Source of the DNA: Branchiostoma floridae
Lineage: Eukaryota; Chordata; Leptocardii; Amphioxiformes; Branchiostomatidae
Assembly: GCF_000003815.2 (NCBI RefSeq)
Contig: NC_049993.1
Span: 9,714,624-9,778,623 of the forward strand
DNA length: 64,000 bases
Reading direction: 5' to 3'
Of the stretch, positions 42,501 to 46,600 are shown piece by piece. Position 1 is the stretch's first letter; every line of letters begins with the position of its first letter. Below the pieces are notes generated by a model. The model was not told the DNA's origin. It saw nothing but the letters and a program-made list of their open reading frames with translations, and made no database searches. A program made the translations under genes and the position numbers.

Positions 42501-43567
42501 TATTATGAATACTGGAACTCTTTGTGGCTCTTTTAGTACTCGGTAATGTCAGGAATAACCATGTGACAGATTGCTTGATGTTTCTGTTCCAACAAATTCC
42601 AATGCTGCAAACTAAGTTCATCAGTGTTGATGATTGATTTACAGAGACTGGAAATATCGGGGAAACTACATCAACTCTGTGGACAGTCATGAGGTGGAGA
42701 CTGCCAGGGGATTCAACTATCACCAGGGGCCGGTGAGCTCACCATTCCTGTTTGTATCGCATAACCAGTAAACTACCATAAGGTGTAAAACAATATGTTC
42801 AGGACCAGCTACATAAGGTCAGACTGACTGGTTTGATTCACTCACACAGGGATGGACTCCTACTCTCTTCAATAAGTGTGTTGGATTGTTTAACAAGCTC
42901 AAAGTGTGGCGCTTCTATAAAACGTAGTACCTCCATTTGGTGTCATATCTATGGGACGTCCATATCCGTTGCTAGATACTCATTTTCACCTGAGTCAAGT
43001 GAGAACATTGGTGTCAAATGCCTTTCTAAATGCCACAAATTTGGAACCTGCAGAGGATTTGAACCCCAAACCATTGTTTTTTGTGGTCCCATCCCAGGAG
43101 TGGCTTTGGCCTGTTGGTTACTTCCTGAGAGCCAAGCTGCACTTCTCCTCCCTGGTGGGTGGGGCCGACACCTTCTACAAGTGCATCGACAAGGTCAAGG
43201 TCACGCTGTCCAACCACCACCAGGCCTTGCTCAAGTAAGCAGCATTTTCTTTCATTTTCCTTCCTCGAAAGAAGTCCTCTCCACTTTGAGGGACTCATAG
43301 AAAGGCCTAAAAAAATAGCACTCTCCATACAAAACCTATGCTTATGCTGTGTAGGGCACCAGAGCTATTTTGACCTTTCTAACCCTTGTTTTTTACATGT
43401 TTCTCCTCAGGTCGCCTTGGAAGGGGCTGCCTGAGCTGACCAATGCAGACGGTGCCTTCTGCAAAGATGGCTGCCCAACGCAGGCCTGGTCAGCGAGCAC
43501 AATACTTGACGTCCTTTACGATATGGACAAGCTAGTCAGAGGGAATAATCAAATGAGCACAGTTTAA
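292..43567 (+). CDS. AGL: Glycogen debranching enzyme (spliced, 29 exons in window; 5' partial)
   Basis: Bifunctional cytosolic enzyme of glycogen breakdown: a 4-alpha-glucanotransferase (GH13-type) and an amylo-alpha-1,6-glucosidase (GH133-type). The spliced frame gives 1521 codons and aligns along its whole length with human AGL (about 1532 aa). The missing start is roughly 30 residues in an exon upstream of the window. The transferase catalytic set is intact: Asp at 20280-20282 (RIDNCHSTP), Glu at 22285-22287 (AELFTG), Asp at 25494-25496 (THDN). The glucosidase motifs [10 protein letters not shown] (Asp 41095-41097) and WKGLPELTN (Glu 43433-43435) are also present; their catalytic role follows from fungal GDE work as I remember it. 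The C-terminus is about 15 residues longer than human. Exons total about 4.6 kb, so more than 89% of the locus is intron. A kinase gene lies antisense in intron 20. Confidence 0.97.
2929..3991. mobile_element. Possible inverted-repeat DNA element
   Basis: The left end reads aacgggaggtgccc then cacggtacgc. The right end, reverse-complemented, reads aacgggggccgccc and later gacggtacgg. The left word (gcccaacacggtacgc) recurs internally at about 3172 (gcctaactcggtacgc). The inverted ends are imperfect, and I found neither a target duplication nor a coding region. It is probably a decayed non-autonomous element. Confidence 0.35.
4455..4985. repeat. Direct duplication of ~140-bp block, ~350 bp apart
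   Basis: Block 4457-4600 (acatacagtacattgttcc, taggccaccc, ttggacattaaa, ttcagcaaaagg-like) is repeated with changes at 4812-4985. The sequence between belongs to another dispersed block that recurs in intron 4. There is no coding signal. Confidence 0.75.
5255..5502 (+). repeat. Five-copy tandem array of the AGL exon 2 acceptor
   Basis: The unit is about 50-60 bp: aacaatccttaccatttcc, ttctgtgtcttgtgttccag, then the exon start tggaaacaagaagcat. AG acceptors precede 5296, 5400 and 5462, and one copy (5311-5360) has lost its AG. The last copy is the real junction at 5502/5503. Confidence 0.9.
5503..5701 (+). CDS. AGL: AGL exon 2
   Basis: It begins after gtgttccag and ends before gtcagg at a codon boundary. 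It encodes [15 protein letters not shown] to [16 protein letters not shown], matching the end of the human N-terminal domain (GGGYIVVDP) and the first strand of the transferase barrel (GYNMIHFTPLQ). Confidence 0.95.
5747..5990. mobile_element. Foldback/MITE with ~40-bp terminal inverted repeats
   Basis: The left end (gaactagtttaactg, ccaacacaaaaattgg) is matched inverted by the right end (ccaatttttgtgttgg, cagttaaactagttc). A second internal palindrome pairs atccactgct with agcagtggat. No ORF or clear target duplication was found. Confidence 0.7.
5994..6300. mobile_element. Degraded copy of the gggcaagtg-word element
   Basis: It starts cagggttggac and carries the repeated word gggcaagtg/cacttgtcc, as in the better-preserved copies at 49629-49975 and 62612-62843. 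The right terminus is eroded. Confidence 0.6.
6329..6540 (+). CDS. AGL: AGL exon 3, transferase region I
   Basis: It runs from ccctgcag to GG|gtactg. It encodes [14 protein letters not shown] to LVEHPECG and includes VTDLVLNHT, the GH13 region I motif (D...NH) on the transferase barrel. Confidence 0.95.
6577..6735. mobile_element. Partial copy of acctgcacc-word element
   Basis: It begins cagggctcaaaatac and continues through tacctgcac words. It is the reverse complement of the right half of the element at 21136-21483, matching through the ggttcctgaacaa segment. Its other end is missing. It starts only 36 bases inside intron 3. Confidence 0.7.
6897..7097. mobile_element. MITE with ~35-bp terminal inverted repeats
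   Basis: The left end taacgttag, ggtagcctatatctgtt pairs with the right end aacagatataggttac, ctaacgtta. A related degraded copy lies in the intergenic region at 45395-45545 (gatatcaagtcgata and ggttaccccgcagataaagg). It ends 52 bases before exon 4. Confidence 0.75.
7150..7291 (+). CDS. AGL: AGL exon 4
   Basis: It follows ttgtaacag and ends AGG|gtaagc at a codon boundary. It encodes [19 protein letters not shown] to NITNDGHIR, matching human YNLVNSPHLKPAWVLDRAL and ENDHHM. Confidence 0.95.
7292..7954 (+). other. AGL intron 4
   Basis: It contains a duplicate of the exon 4 donor edge (7372-7450) and a dispersed block with gggccctt and caaggacagtaccaaaatca (7795-7915) shared with intron 1. No gene is present. 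Confidence 0.7.
7372..7450 (+). repeat. Echo of AGL exon 4 donor edge
   Basis: cgctaacatcaccaacgac, cacatcaaggtaag and cacttctg, then ggacctt and tcccaaccc-like sequence, repeat the last ~27 bases of exon 4, its donor and the next ~50 intron bases. The spacing from the original is about 110 bp. Confidence 0.85.
7955..8063 (+). CDS. AGL: AGL exon 5
   Basis: It runs from ccttacag to GAAG|gtacgg. It encodes [20 protein letters not shown] to QQFKEACE, matching human IFPKLKLWEFF and VEQF. Confidence 0.94.
10123..10532. mobile_element. CAGGG-ended element built of ttgcacgt/acttgcaa words
   Basis: The termini are cagggttcgaaata and tatttcgatccctg. They are flanked by TCTTA on both sides (10118-10122, 10533-10537), a 5-bp target duplication. 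The interior near both ends repeats ttgcacgtaaaat and acttgcaattttgcatg. There is no coding capacity. Confidence 0.8.
11266..11413 (+). mobile_element. 5'-truncated non-LTR retrotransposon tail
   Basis: The 148-bp insert ends in (ccaaa)n after ggagatctgtataa. It is flanked by the 11-bp direct repeat ATATTAGGAAC (11255-11265 and 11414-11424). The 3' text (actccaagaagaatagtgac, tcagtcactaatggagatc) resembles 3' tails of invertebrate non-LTR elements. Confidence 0.75.
11947..12076 (+). CDS. AGL: AGL exon 6
   Basis: It follows gtcttcag and ends AAAG|gttagt. It encodes [26 protein letters not shown] to LTIFNVE, matching human HLTIIQDPEYRRFGCTVD and IALTTF. Confidence 0.94.
12187..12342. repeat. 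Imperfect (CA)n microsatellite
   Basis: About 155 bp of cacaca runs are broken at intervals by gaca and ccaga, giving a higher-order period near 20-24 bp. The long open frames here on both strands are artefacts of the dinucleotide. Confidence 0.97.
13614..14500. mobile_element. 887-bp element with 25-bp terminal inverted repeats
   Basis: The left end has cattggcataataccggtc (13620-13638); the right end has its exact inverse (14476-14494). With the outer aacat/atgtt bases this makes 24 of 25 matching positions. A second ataccggtcg sits at 13651. It is higher in GC than its surroundings in the middle. No target duplication or transposase was found. Confidence 0.8.
16035..17233. mobile_element. 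1.2-kb inverted-repeat element with acgactgt word array
   Basis: The left end (aaaccatcag, cctggaatgccactg, cagtggct) is matched inverted by the right end (agtcactggcagtgcc, attccagg, ctgatagttt). The interior is packed with acgactgt, gactgtcag and ttgacaggcctg. A 67-bp block containing ctatgactgtcagtcatga occurs twice (16976-17098). There is no coding region. Confidence 0.7.
17817..18118. repeat. Tandem duplication, unit ~155 bp
   Basis: Two adjacent copies of a block begin ggttcaaaagtaggcagcgc and end gtgcacgaaaaa. They differ by small indels and substitutions, and no coding sense was found. Confidence 0.88.
19050..19330 (+). repeat. SINE-like or low-complexity dispersed block
   Basis: The sequence (gggttcttttacgtgcttgag, tctcctcaaatacgggacc, cacagatgtacgggcaacc) resembles part of another block at 26880-26960 (gtggcccaagg, agaaatgg-like, gttcttttaa). 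It is probably a dispersed non-coding repeat; a family cannot be assigned without a library search. Confidence 0.4.
19477..19689 (+). CDS. AGL: AGL exon 7
   Basis: It follows a C-rich tract and ctccag, and ends ACAGA|gtaagt. It encodes [25 protein letters not shown] to [12 protein letters not shown], matching human [19 protein letters not shown]. The preceding polypyrimidine tract is unusually long. Confidence 0.94.
19988..20315 (+). CDS. AGL: AGL exon 8, transferase region II
   Basis: It follows cctttcag and ends GCGGAG|gtaaga at a codon boundary. It encodes [11 protein letters not shown] to [27 protein letters not shown] and [11 protein letters not shown] are near-identical to human. RIDNCHSTP carries the transferase Asp nucleophile (20280-20282). 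The residue at the upstream junction is Glu where human has Arg (VTRYF). Confidence 0.96.
21083..21536. repeat. 53-bp direct repeats bracketing an element
   Basis: Copies at 21083-21135 and 21484-21536 (core gattatggttggcaacgtac) differ at only two bases. They abut the element ends exactly on both sides. Confidence 0.9.
21136..21483. mobile_element. CAGGG-ended element built of acctgcacc words
   Basis: The termini are cagggctcgaaat and atttcgagccctg. The interior repeats tgcaggt/acctgcacc near both ends. Relatives occur at 6577-6735 and 31603-31740. No 5-bp target duplication is present; 53-bp repeats flank it instead. Confidence 0.85.
22234..22357 (+). CDS. AGL: AGL exon 9, transferase region III
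   Basis: It follows tcctgtctag and ends CGAG|gtatga. It encodes [22 protein letters not shown] to LGITSLVR. Glu at 22285-22287 in AELFTG is the GH13 acid/base position; human has [17 protein letters not shown] here. Confidence 0.96.
22389..22736 (+). mobile_element. 5'-truncated non-LTR retrotransposon (end of RT ORF)
   Basis: The insert is flanked by the 12-bp direct repeat ATAAGCTGTGTC (22377-22388 and 22737-22748) and ends in a (gatgat)n tail. Its open frame to 22728 reads as the C-terminus of a non-LTR reverse-transcriptase polyprotein: [21 protein letters not shown], a DTGI..EDL segment, [11 protein letters not shown]. The truncated 5' end lies 32 bases after exon 9, in the host gene's orientation. 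Confidence 0.88.
23195..23634. mobile_element. 440-bp hAT-like MITE
   Basis: The ends are TAGACTGGGTACC and GGTACCCAGGCTA, flanked by GCCCTTTGC on both sides (23186-23194 and 23635-23643). The inverted similarity continues inward (tagtttgctc / gagcaaacta). Internally ctgtatatagtgt occurs twice. The 8-9 bp duplication and TAG ends suggest a hAT source. Confidence 0.82.
24110..24690. repeat. Three degenerate tandem copies, unit ~185 bp
   Basis: Each copy carries a catgctacatacaattg-like block, gcttgtgtgaaagttgtt, aaatgaagtgaaa and tttgaggaggtga. The first copy is the most diverged, and the last stops near 24670. Confidence 0.8.
25351..25514 (+). CDS. AGL: AGL exon 10, transferase region IV
   Basis: It follows ccccgcag and ends ATACAG|gtattt. 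It encodes [24 protein letters not shown] to [10 protein letters not shown]. The Asp of THDN (25494-25496) is the GH13 transition-state stabiliser position. Confidence 0.96.
25515..25922 (+). other. AGL intron 10
   Basis: It is 408 bp and AT-rich, with nothing recognisable beyond its splice sites. Confidence 0.8.
25923..26024 (+). CDS. AGL: AGL exon 11
   Basis: It follows cctgacag and ends CACCAT|gtaagt. It encodes [34 protein letters not shown], matching human [32 protein letters not shown]. Confidence 0.96.
26025..26592 (+). other. AGL intron 11
   Basis: It is 568 bp of AT-rich sequence in which I see no element or gene. Confidence 0.75.
26593..26748 (+). CDS. AGL: AGL exon 12
   Basis: It follows tctatgtag and ends AACCAG|gtcaga. 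It encodes [16 protein letters not shown] to [12 protein letters not shown] and includes [10 protein letters not shown] (human SGIIAARCAI). Confidence 0.95.
26749..27392 (+). other. AGL intron 12
   Basis: It contains a block at 26880-26960 resembling the dispersed repeat at 19050-19330, and otherwise unremarkable AT-rich sequence. Confidence 0.6.
27393..27543 (+). CDS. AGL: AGL exon 13
   Basis: It follows gttttgacag and ends ATACCTG|gtatgt. It encodes [24 protein letters not shown] to PPLCIPG, matching human [25 protein letters not shown] and MCIPGK. Its 3' edge and donor are repeated four more times downstream. Confidence 0.95.
27528..27740 (+). repeat. Five-copy tandem array of AGL exon 13 donor edge
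   Basis: tacctggta occurs at 27538 (the true junction), 27581, 27631, 27681 and 27731, so the period is 43 then 50, 50, 50. Each unit holds ctctgtatacctg of the exon, the gtatgt donor (gtacag in the last copy) and aacactcacacaaccca of the intron. Confidence 0.95.
27741..28142 (+). other. Remainder of AGL intron 13
   Basis: After the donor array there is about 400 bp of AT-rich sequence with no recognised feature before the exon 14 acceptor (tattattag). Confidence 0.75.
28143..28267 (+). CDS. AGL: AGL exon 14
   Basis: It follows cacattattag and ends ATCCAG|gtcagg. It encodes [20 protein letters not shown] to LEMQEHIQ, matching human KIEEVVLEAR and VEIREHIQ. Confidence 0.95.
28268..28827 (+). 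other. AGL intron 14, ending in a duplicated acceptor
   Basis: The AT-rich body has no gene. From about 28725 the exon 15 acceptor and its first ~70 exon bases are present as an upstream copy whose exon-like part starts at 28749. Confidence 0.85.
28725..28827 (+). repeat. Upstream duplicate of AGL exon 15 acceptor edge
   Basis: The copy gtgtttgtgtccccccag then ctatacggcagtgctatg is followed 79 bp later by the same sequence at 28828. Splicing to 28749 shifts frame by one and meets TAA within the second copy, so 28828 must be the productive acceptor. Confidence 0.92.
28828..28937 (+). CDS. AGL: AGL exon 15
   Basis: It follows ttcccccag and ends TTTCG|gtgaga. It encodes [15 protein letters not shown] to [10 protein letters not shown], matching human [20 protein letters not shown]. 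The start was chosen because the upstream duplicate acceptor breaks the frame. Confidence 0.92.
28938..31465 (+). other. AGL intron 15 (2.5 kb)
   Basis: Most of it (29129-31268) appears to be one inverted-ended element with an 8-bp flanking repeat. A short ttctattctgttctattctg run is at 29018-29045. No gene is identified. Confidence 0.65.
29129..31268. mobile_element. 2.1-kb possible hAT-like element
   Basis: TACTAGTA lies on both sides (29121-29128 and 31269-31276). The ends ttaggcatgtcaaacc and ggtgtgacatgcc are inverted matches over about 12 bases. The middle is AT-rich, with many ctaattag/taattag words. A GC-rich stretch (29353-29600) has an 82-codon open frame that I do not recognise. 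The flanking 8-mer is itself palindromic, which weakens the case. Confidence 0.5.
31466..31585 (+). CDS. AGL: AGL exon 16
   Basis: It follows tccacag and ends CTAAG|gtaaga. It encodes [19 protein letters not shown] to GEQRWDFLR. This section is shorter than the human equivalent (RVSL to ASRL), a poorly conserved central linker. Confidence 0.92.
31586..32087 (+). repeat. AGL intron 16: decayed tandem copies of exon 17 edge
   Basis: The start carries part of an acctgcacc-word element (31603-31740). From about 31780 the intron is a series of copies of the exon 17 acceptor edge. Progressively worn copies lie near 31865 and 31945, and a nearly perfect one has its exon-like part from 31991 (97 bp before the real exon). 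That copy reads into TAG after about 20 codons. Confidence 0.88.
32088..32224 (+). CDS. AGL: AGL exon 17
   Basis: It follows ctccctgcag and ends CAAG|gtaaca. It encodes [22 protein letters not shown] to LKYCGLQ, matching human LTLAELNQILYRCESEE and LKYAGLQG. The downstream acceptor was chosen because the upstream copy ends in a stop. Confidence 0.94.
32225..32750 (+). other. AGL intron 17
   Basis: It is 526 bp, AT-rich, and nothing was recognised. Confidence 0.75.
32751..32884 (+). CDS. AGL: AGL exon 18
   Basis: It follows ttgctaccag and ends AAGAAG|gtgcat. It encodes [29 protein letters not shown] to LVRHRTTKK, matching human [30 protein letters not shown]. Confidence 0.96.
33061..33140 (+). 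repeat. Decayed echo of AGL exon 19 acceptor edge
   Basis: attgtctacccctctag followed by cttagtcagtggtctgag and gtgttcagt resembles attgtctccgctccag then cttggccagtggtttgag and gtgtttgact at 34328. The exon-like part starts at 33091, 1237 bp before the real exon, and reads LSQWSEDVF before reaching TGA. Confidence 0.8.
33477..33495. repeat. Perfect GC-rich hairpin
   Basis: gccggtgcatagcaccggc forms an 8-bp stem with a 3-base loop. The ccggtgc word recurs inverted near 33795 (gcaccgg), so the intervening ~300 bp, which includes the tRNA-like stretch, may be one small element. Confidence 0.65.
33590..33660 (+). pseudogene. tRNA-like (Leu/Ser-type) fragment or SINE head
   Basis: gcgtggccgagcggtcta looks like an intact A box and D arm, and agttcgaacccc like a B box/T arm, followed by a T run. 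The anticodon arm and acceptor pairing are too short and imperfect for a working tRNA, so I read it as a tRNA pseudogene or tRNA-derived SINE. Confidence 0.5.
34328..34461 (+). CDS. AGL: AGL exon 19
   Basis: It follows gctccag and ends TCCGA|gtaaga. It encodes [44 protein letters not shown], matching human [38 protein letters not shown], the entry to the glucosidase domain. Confidence 0.96.
34585..34735 (-). mobile_element. tRNA-derived SINE-like element
   Basis: On the minus strand it reads gtgtggcgcaacggctag (A box-like) and gagttcgatactc (B box-like), then a tail with gtgacgcccaccgagccccac. Related degraded stretches are at 35460-35595 and about 42990-43085. Lancelet genomes are known to carry tRNA-derived SINEs; family assignment needs a library search. 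Confidence 0.6.
35085..35160 (+). repeat. Upstream duplicate of AGL exon 20 acceptor edge
   Basis: ttgtccag then gtttgtgacccggggctcg and acacttgtgcttgctttagcc at 35099 copy the exon start at 35184 (gtttgtgacccagggctcg). The spacing is 85 bp, not a multiple of three. Confidence 0.9.
35184..35326 (+). CDS. AGL: AGL exon 20
   Basis: It follows cttttcctag and ends GAAACAG|gtacat. It encodes [22 protein letters not shown] to IPTVVNEET, matching human [22 protein letters not shown]. The downstream of two acceptors keeps the frame. Confidence 0.94.
36475..36612. repeat. ~57-bp tandem repeat, about 2.5 copies
   Basis: Copies of ggttcctatg, aacatgg and gggcacttag-like sequence overlap the last ~40 codons of the kinase frame. 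The C-terminal residues there (repeating P-K-[FC]-[LP]-P-C) are therefore probably translated repeat rather than kinase. Confidence 0.85.
36516..37544 (-). pseudogene. PDIK1L/STK35-like protein kinase with one in-frame TGA
   Basis: On the minus strand, one frame is open from about 37544 to 36516 except for TGA at 36752-36750. The first part (264 codons) carries the glycine loop GRGATG, the ATP lysine in YAAKK, the helix-C Glu (INEI), [14 protein letters not shown] (VVDFGLAK) and SPE, then [16 protein letters not shown]. After the TGA it continues with [10 protein letters not shown], the subdomain XI Arg. The text best matches the human PDIK1L/STK35 (CLIK) family (FLHKN, WAM, PV.[QE]AL). The catalytic-loop HRD Arg is Cys. 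The first possible ATG is 37529; the frame upstream continues to an acceptor-like tttaatcag (minus strand, exon edge 37556), so a 5' exon may exist. It lies antisense inside AGL intron 20. It may be a recent pseudogene, a nonsense allele or a gene using readthrough. Confidence 0.75.
38833..38971 (+). CDS. AGL: AGL exon 21, glucosidase domain
   Basis: It follows tttatcaatcag and ends GCAAG|gtgaga. It encodes [46 protein letters not shown], matching human [38 protein letters not shown]. The acceptor polypyrimidine tract is weak. Confidence 0.95.
38972..39545 (+). other. AGL intron 21 with an echo of exon 22
   Basis: The body is AT-rich without a gene. Near its end, cttgtacag then gaaccttgtattagcctttcc at 39391 copies the exon 22 acceptor edge 155 bp ahead of the true exon. 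Confidence 0.8.
39378..39425 (+). repeat. Echo of AGL exon 22 acceptor edge
   Basis: Exon-like gaaccttgtattagcctttcc then tggatgcctg at 39391 corresponds to gaaccttattcttgcctttgc then cgggtgcctg at 39546. It has an intact AG. A gtaacc follows directly after gcctg, so it could even be recognised as a tiny exon. Confidence 0.85.
39546..39771 (+). CDS. AGL: AGL exon 22
   Basis: It follows ctccttcag and ends TACACG|gtaagt. It encodes [45 protein letters not shown] to RDSGYT, near-identical to human [19 protein letters not shown] and [18 protein letters not shown]. Confidence 0.97.
39772..40228 (+). other. AGL intron 22
   Basis: It is 457 bp, and no element or gene was recognised. Confidence 0.75.
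40229..40340 (+). CDS. AGL: AGL exon 23
   Basis: It follows gaactgcag and ends AGAAG|gtcaga. It encodes [37 protein letters not shown], matching human [33 protein letters not shown]. Confidence 0.95.
40341..41014 (+). other. AGL intron 23
   Basis: It is 674 bp with no recognised element. A minus-strand 101-codon open frame at 40537-40842 has no family resemblance and no splice support. Confidence 0.7.
41015..41150 (+). CDS. AGL: AGL exon 24, glucosidase catalytic Asp
   Basis: It follows tgcctcag and ends CCCAG|gtaagg. It encodes [45 protein letters not shown], matching human [33 protein letters not shown]. The Asp of WMDKMGES (41095-41097) is the likely glucosidase acid. Confidence 0.97.
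41422..41460 (+). repeat. Decayed copy of the inside of AGL exon 25
   Basis: cagagcagcgcctaccctta through cacattccag resembles exon 25 bases from 41617 (cagagcggtgcctaccctta), 195 bp apart. In the same frame it reads [13 protein letters not shown] against [13 protein letters not shown]. Weak similarity also precedes it (gtagaaaatatgg). Confidence 0.75.
41550..41871 (+). CDS. AGL: AGL exon 25
   Basis: It follows cctcatcag and ends GCGGTG|gtgagt. It encodes [19 protein letters not shown] to [14 protein letters not shown], including [12 protein letters not shown] and [24 protein letters not shown], close to human. Confidence 0.97.
41872..42200 (+). other. AGL intron 25
   Basis: It contains a pyrimidine-rich run of ctctctttct, ccctctc and similar words (42000-42125). 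No gene is present. Confidence 0.8.
42201..42298 (+). CDS. AGL: AGL exon 26
   Basis: It follows ttatttcag and ends CCCAAA|gtaaga. It encodes [32 protein letters not shown], matching human [32 protein letters not shown]. Confidence 0.97.
42645..42732 (+). CDS. AGL: AGL exon 27
   Basis: It follows gatttacag and ends GGGCCG|gtgagc. It encodes [30 protein letters not shown], matching human [25 protein letters not shown]. The preceding 346-bp intron (42299-42644) holds nothing recognised. Confidence 0.96.
42733..43097 (+). other. AGL intron 27
   Basis: It includes a degraded SINE-like stretch (about 42990-43085, gtgtcaaatgcctttc and aggatttgaacccc). No gene is present. Confidence 0.6.
43098..43234 (+). 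CDS. AGL: AGL exon 28
   Basis: It follows atcccag and ends CTCAA|gtaagc. It encodes [26 protein letters not shown] to SNHHQALL, matching human [21 protein letters not shown]. Confidence 0.97.
43411..43567 (+). CDS. AGL: AGL terminal coding exon 29
   Basis: It follows tctcctcag and ends with TAA at 43565-43567. It encodes [18 protein letters not shown] to [13 protein letters not shown]. Glu of LPELTN (43433-43435) is the likely second glucosidase catalytic residue. The protein ends about 15 residues beyond the human C-terminus. Confidence 0.97.
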
Positions 43568-43602
43568 CATTGCAGACTCAGTGTTTTTTGAGAGCTGTGA
43601 CA

Positions 43603-43608
43603 AATAAA
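43603..43608 (+). terminator. Candidate AGL polyadenylation signal
   Basis: AATAAA lies 36 bases after the AGL stop codon. This would give a very short 3' UTR, and other AATAAA hexamers farther on (for example near 44890) could serve longer transcripts. Confidence 0.5.
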
Positions 43609-46600
43609 AAGAAAATCTAAGGAAAAATGTAAGCATTGCAGATGCTGTCAGCTACTTTGCTGTAAGCATTACAGATGCTGTCAGCTACTGCTGCCACTAG
43701 ACATCCAGAGAATACATCATAGAAGCAGACAGTCGTGTATAAAATGGTGGTAGTTTCAATCTAGAATGCCTTTGTCCAGAAGAAGTGGAAAATAGTCATT
43801 TTGCAGGAATTTCATAGCAAAATTAGTAGAATTTGGACTCCTAACAGTTGTCTTCCAATGAGTTATGTTTAATTTGCTGTCTTCAGGGTTCATTGAAAAT
43901 TGCTGCTGTAGATTAGAAGGTTATGCAGGATGGATAATTGTTTTGACACAGTCTGGAGTATTATAGAAAGTCTTAGACTTAAATTATGTTGTAGAGAATG
44001 TTCATTGCAAGAACATGCTAAGAAACTGGCTGGGGTCTTAAGTAAGAACCAGATTACTTGCCTGACTGAAGAATATGAATAGTTTGATTATGAGATTATT
44101 GCTGTAAAACAGAATTACTACAACTCACAAAGTTTATTAATTTTTCGTATAGAAATTTTCATCAACTTAAGTAATTTCCACTTCCGTAAAAGTGACACTA
44201 TATTGATCTTACTAGGAAACCATTTCCTATCCACTTGACCTCATCATAAACTTTGTTTCTGCAAAACTTTGATAAGAAATAAGGCTTTGAGGGTTAAGGA
44301 GTGCAATGTTTGTTAATTGTTGACATTATCAAGCAAACTTTGTTGCTAATGTTTGCTTAAAGAAAGAAAGTTTAAGGGGATGGTTTTATGGCAAAGGGTC
44401 TTTACTTGTGAGCTATTAAAGCTGTTGTGTCAGATGCTAAACTGTTGGATATTGCTGTTGAATCTCCTATACCCAATGGGTAACTAACAGACAGGTATAC
44501 AATATATGTTTGCATCTGCAAAATATTTGTGCAAGCAAGTAACTTGTAACCGTTTCTGAACAACTTGTCTACATACCATCCTCTGTCGTAACCACTGGCT
44601 GTCTCTTTTGTAAGTGTACATGTTTCCAGTACACAACAGGAGCTGACAAATATGTGATATCAATTTACAACAAAACACATGGATTGTAAGAAATCATTCA
44701 CTCTGTATTTACTGGGGAATGGTTTCTTTACCGAGTGTTTTTTTAATCTTCTATTTCATTCTATCAACAGCAGTGAACAAAATCCAAATCGAAAAAAAAA
44801 ATTAGTACGATTCATTCTAGTTTGAATACAAAATGTTATCATTATTTGGATTTCGTTTCTGTGTAGCTTTATATTACTTCCACATTGAAAATAAAAATGC
44901 AATCATAAAAGAATTCACTTCAGTGAGATATACTGTTCAATGCAGTCAGATAAAAAAGATATTAGCTGTTGTCAAACTACTATTTGAAGGGGACATTTAA
45001 GTGGACAAACACATGTGCCCACAGTGCCCACTCGTACCTTGCCTGCCTATTCGCGTCCCCTTTTTGTTCTACAGAATGAAACAAAAGCTGATCAGTCTGT
45101 CCTTTGTGCTGATTGAAAGAAGAGAAAGATACTACATAAAATCTGTACTCCAAGGTGCTTTAAGAAACTCAGTGTGATTTTTCTGAAAAAAGGGAGGCAC
45201 ACAAAATATGCTGCAGTAAATATTAGAACTCGCTGGTAAAATTTGTATGAAAAAAGAGTAGACACATGATAATTGATGCAGAGACATGAATCATTCAGTT
45301 CTTATATGGGAGAGGAAAAAGTTCTAAATGTATAGTCCCCCAAATATGATAAATGCTATTTCACCTTGAACCTTTATTCTGCTGTTTCTTGAAATGGTAT
45401 TTAGGGATATCAAGTCGATAGACGGTGGTCTCTGCAATCTGAAAATATTGCAATTTGAAACCACTGTCCTTTGTATTAATATCCCTAAATACTGTTGAAA
45501 AAACAATGGATACAGGTTACCCCGCAGATAAAGGTGAACTAGCTTTACTGCTATTTCATGTTTTACCAGAGTTGTAAGCTCAGAATTTCTCCTCCCTAAC
45601 ACCAGGAGCTCTAATGAATCACCCCCTTGCTGTGTAGGAAAAGTTCCTCTTACATGTAAATTTAAAGATGTGACTGTATGAGCCAATATTGCAAAAGTCT
45701 CCTAGTATGAATATGTGAAAATGTGAGAGTTGAATTTATCCGGAGAATGCAGGACAACAAGAGATACAAGATGATATGAAAAGAAGCTACATCTATTGTT
45801 AGATACTGTATTGTAAAGCATAGTATATAGCATTGTACAGAGAAAAAGTGATGTCTATGGAAAGGACAGTTATGCAGTTTTGTTCAAAGATGCATGTGAT
45901 GCAGTATAAGCTGATTTGAGGTTTGAGCTGACCAATTCTATCAGATTTACCGTCTACCCGATAGTTTTATAGGGAAGGGTTGGGACTTTATATGTTAAAT
46001 GGGGTGTGAAATTGTAGGGAAAATCACATACAAAATGCTTGGTATGAAATATGTTTTCATTTCTCAATGATAACAACTTTACGAAATACTTTGCTAACAT
46101 TATGACACATTTTTCCAATGAGAAAACCTTGATATATCTGAATGTCACCTTGCCAAAAATTGACGCTTTATCATGCAGACCACTGTGTAAACCATTGGAT
46201 CAAATAGTGGGGCAATATGATATTTAGACCAGTTTCATTCCCCCCAAAAAGACACAAGAAAAACTGTGGAAATGACATTGAAAAAGTGGCACACTCTCAC
46301 AAGTCTTTATTGCGTTACTACACTCTCCAAGCAGATGTTGGGTTAGTCTTGGAAATACTTTCTGACAGCAACTACCCCAACAGCAGTTGTTAAAAATTAG
46401 CCTCCACCAGGCCTTCTTAAGAGATTAGTAGAATAAAATTTGACAAAAATAGGGAAATAATTGGCCAGAACAGAGAGTAAACATTGGAAACTGGACAGAC
46501 AAATGAAACAATATGGTGGCCAAACTCCCCTAACAAACTATCCTCCCTATATTTTTTCTGTAAGCATTGTTATTCTGGTGGAGACTTAGAAATACAACAT

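Noticed and set aside
45324-45686. 120-codon minus-strand frame in the intergenic region
   Set aside because: It overlaps a degraded MITE related to 6897-7097 and has no family resemblance.
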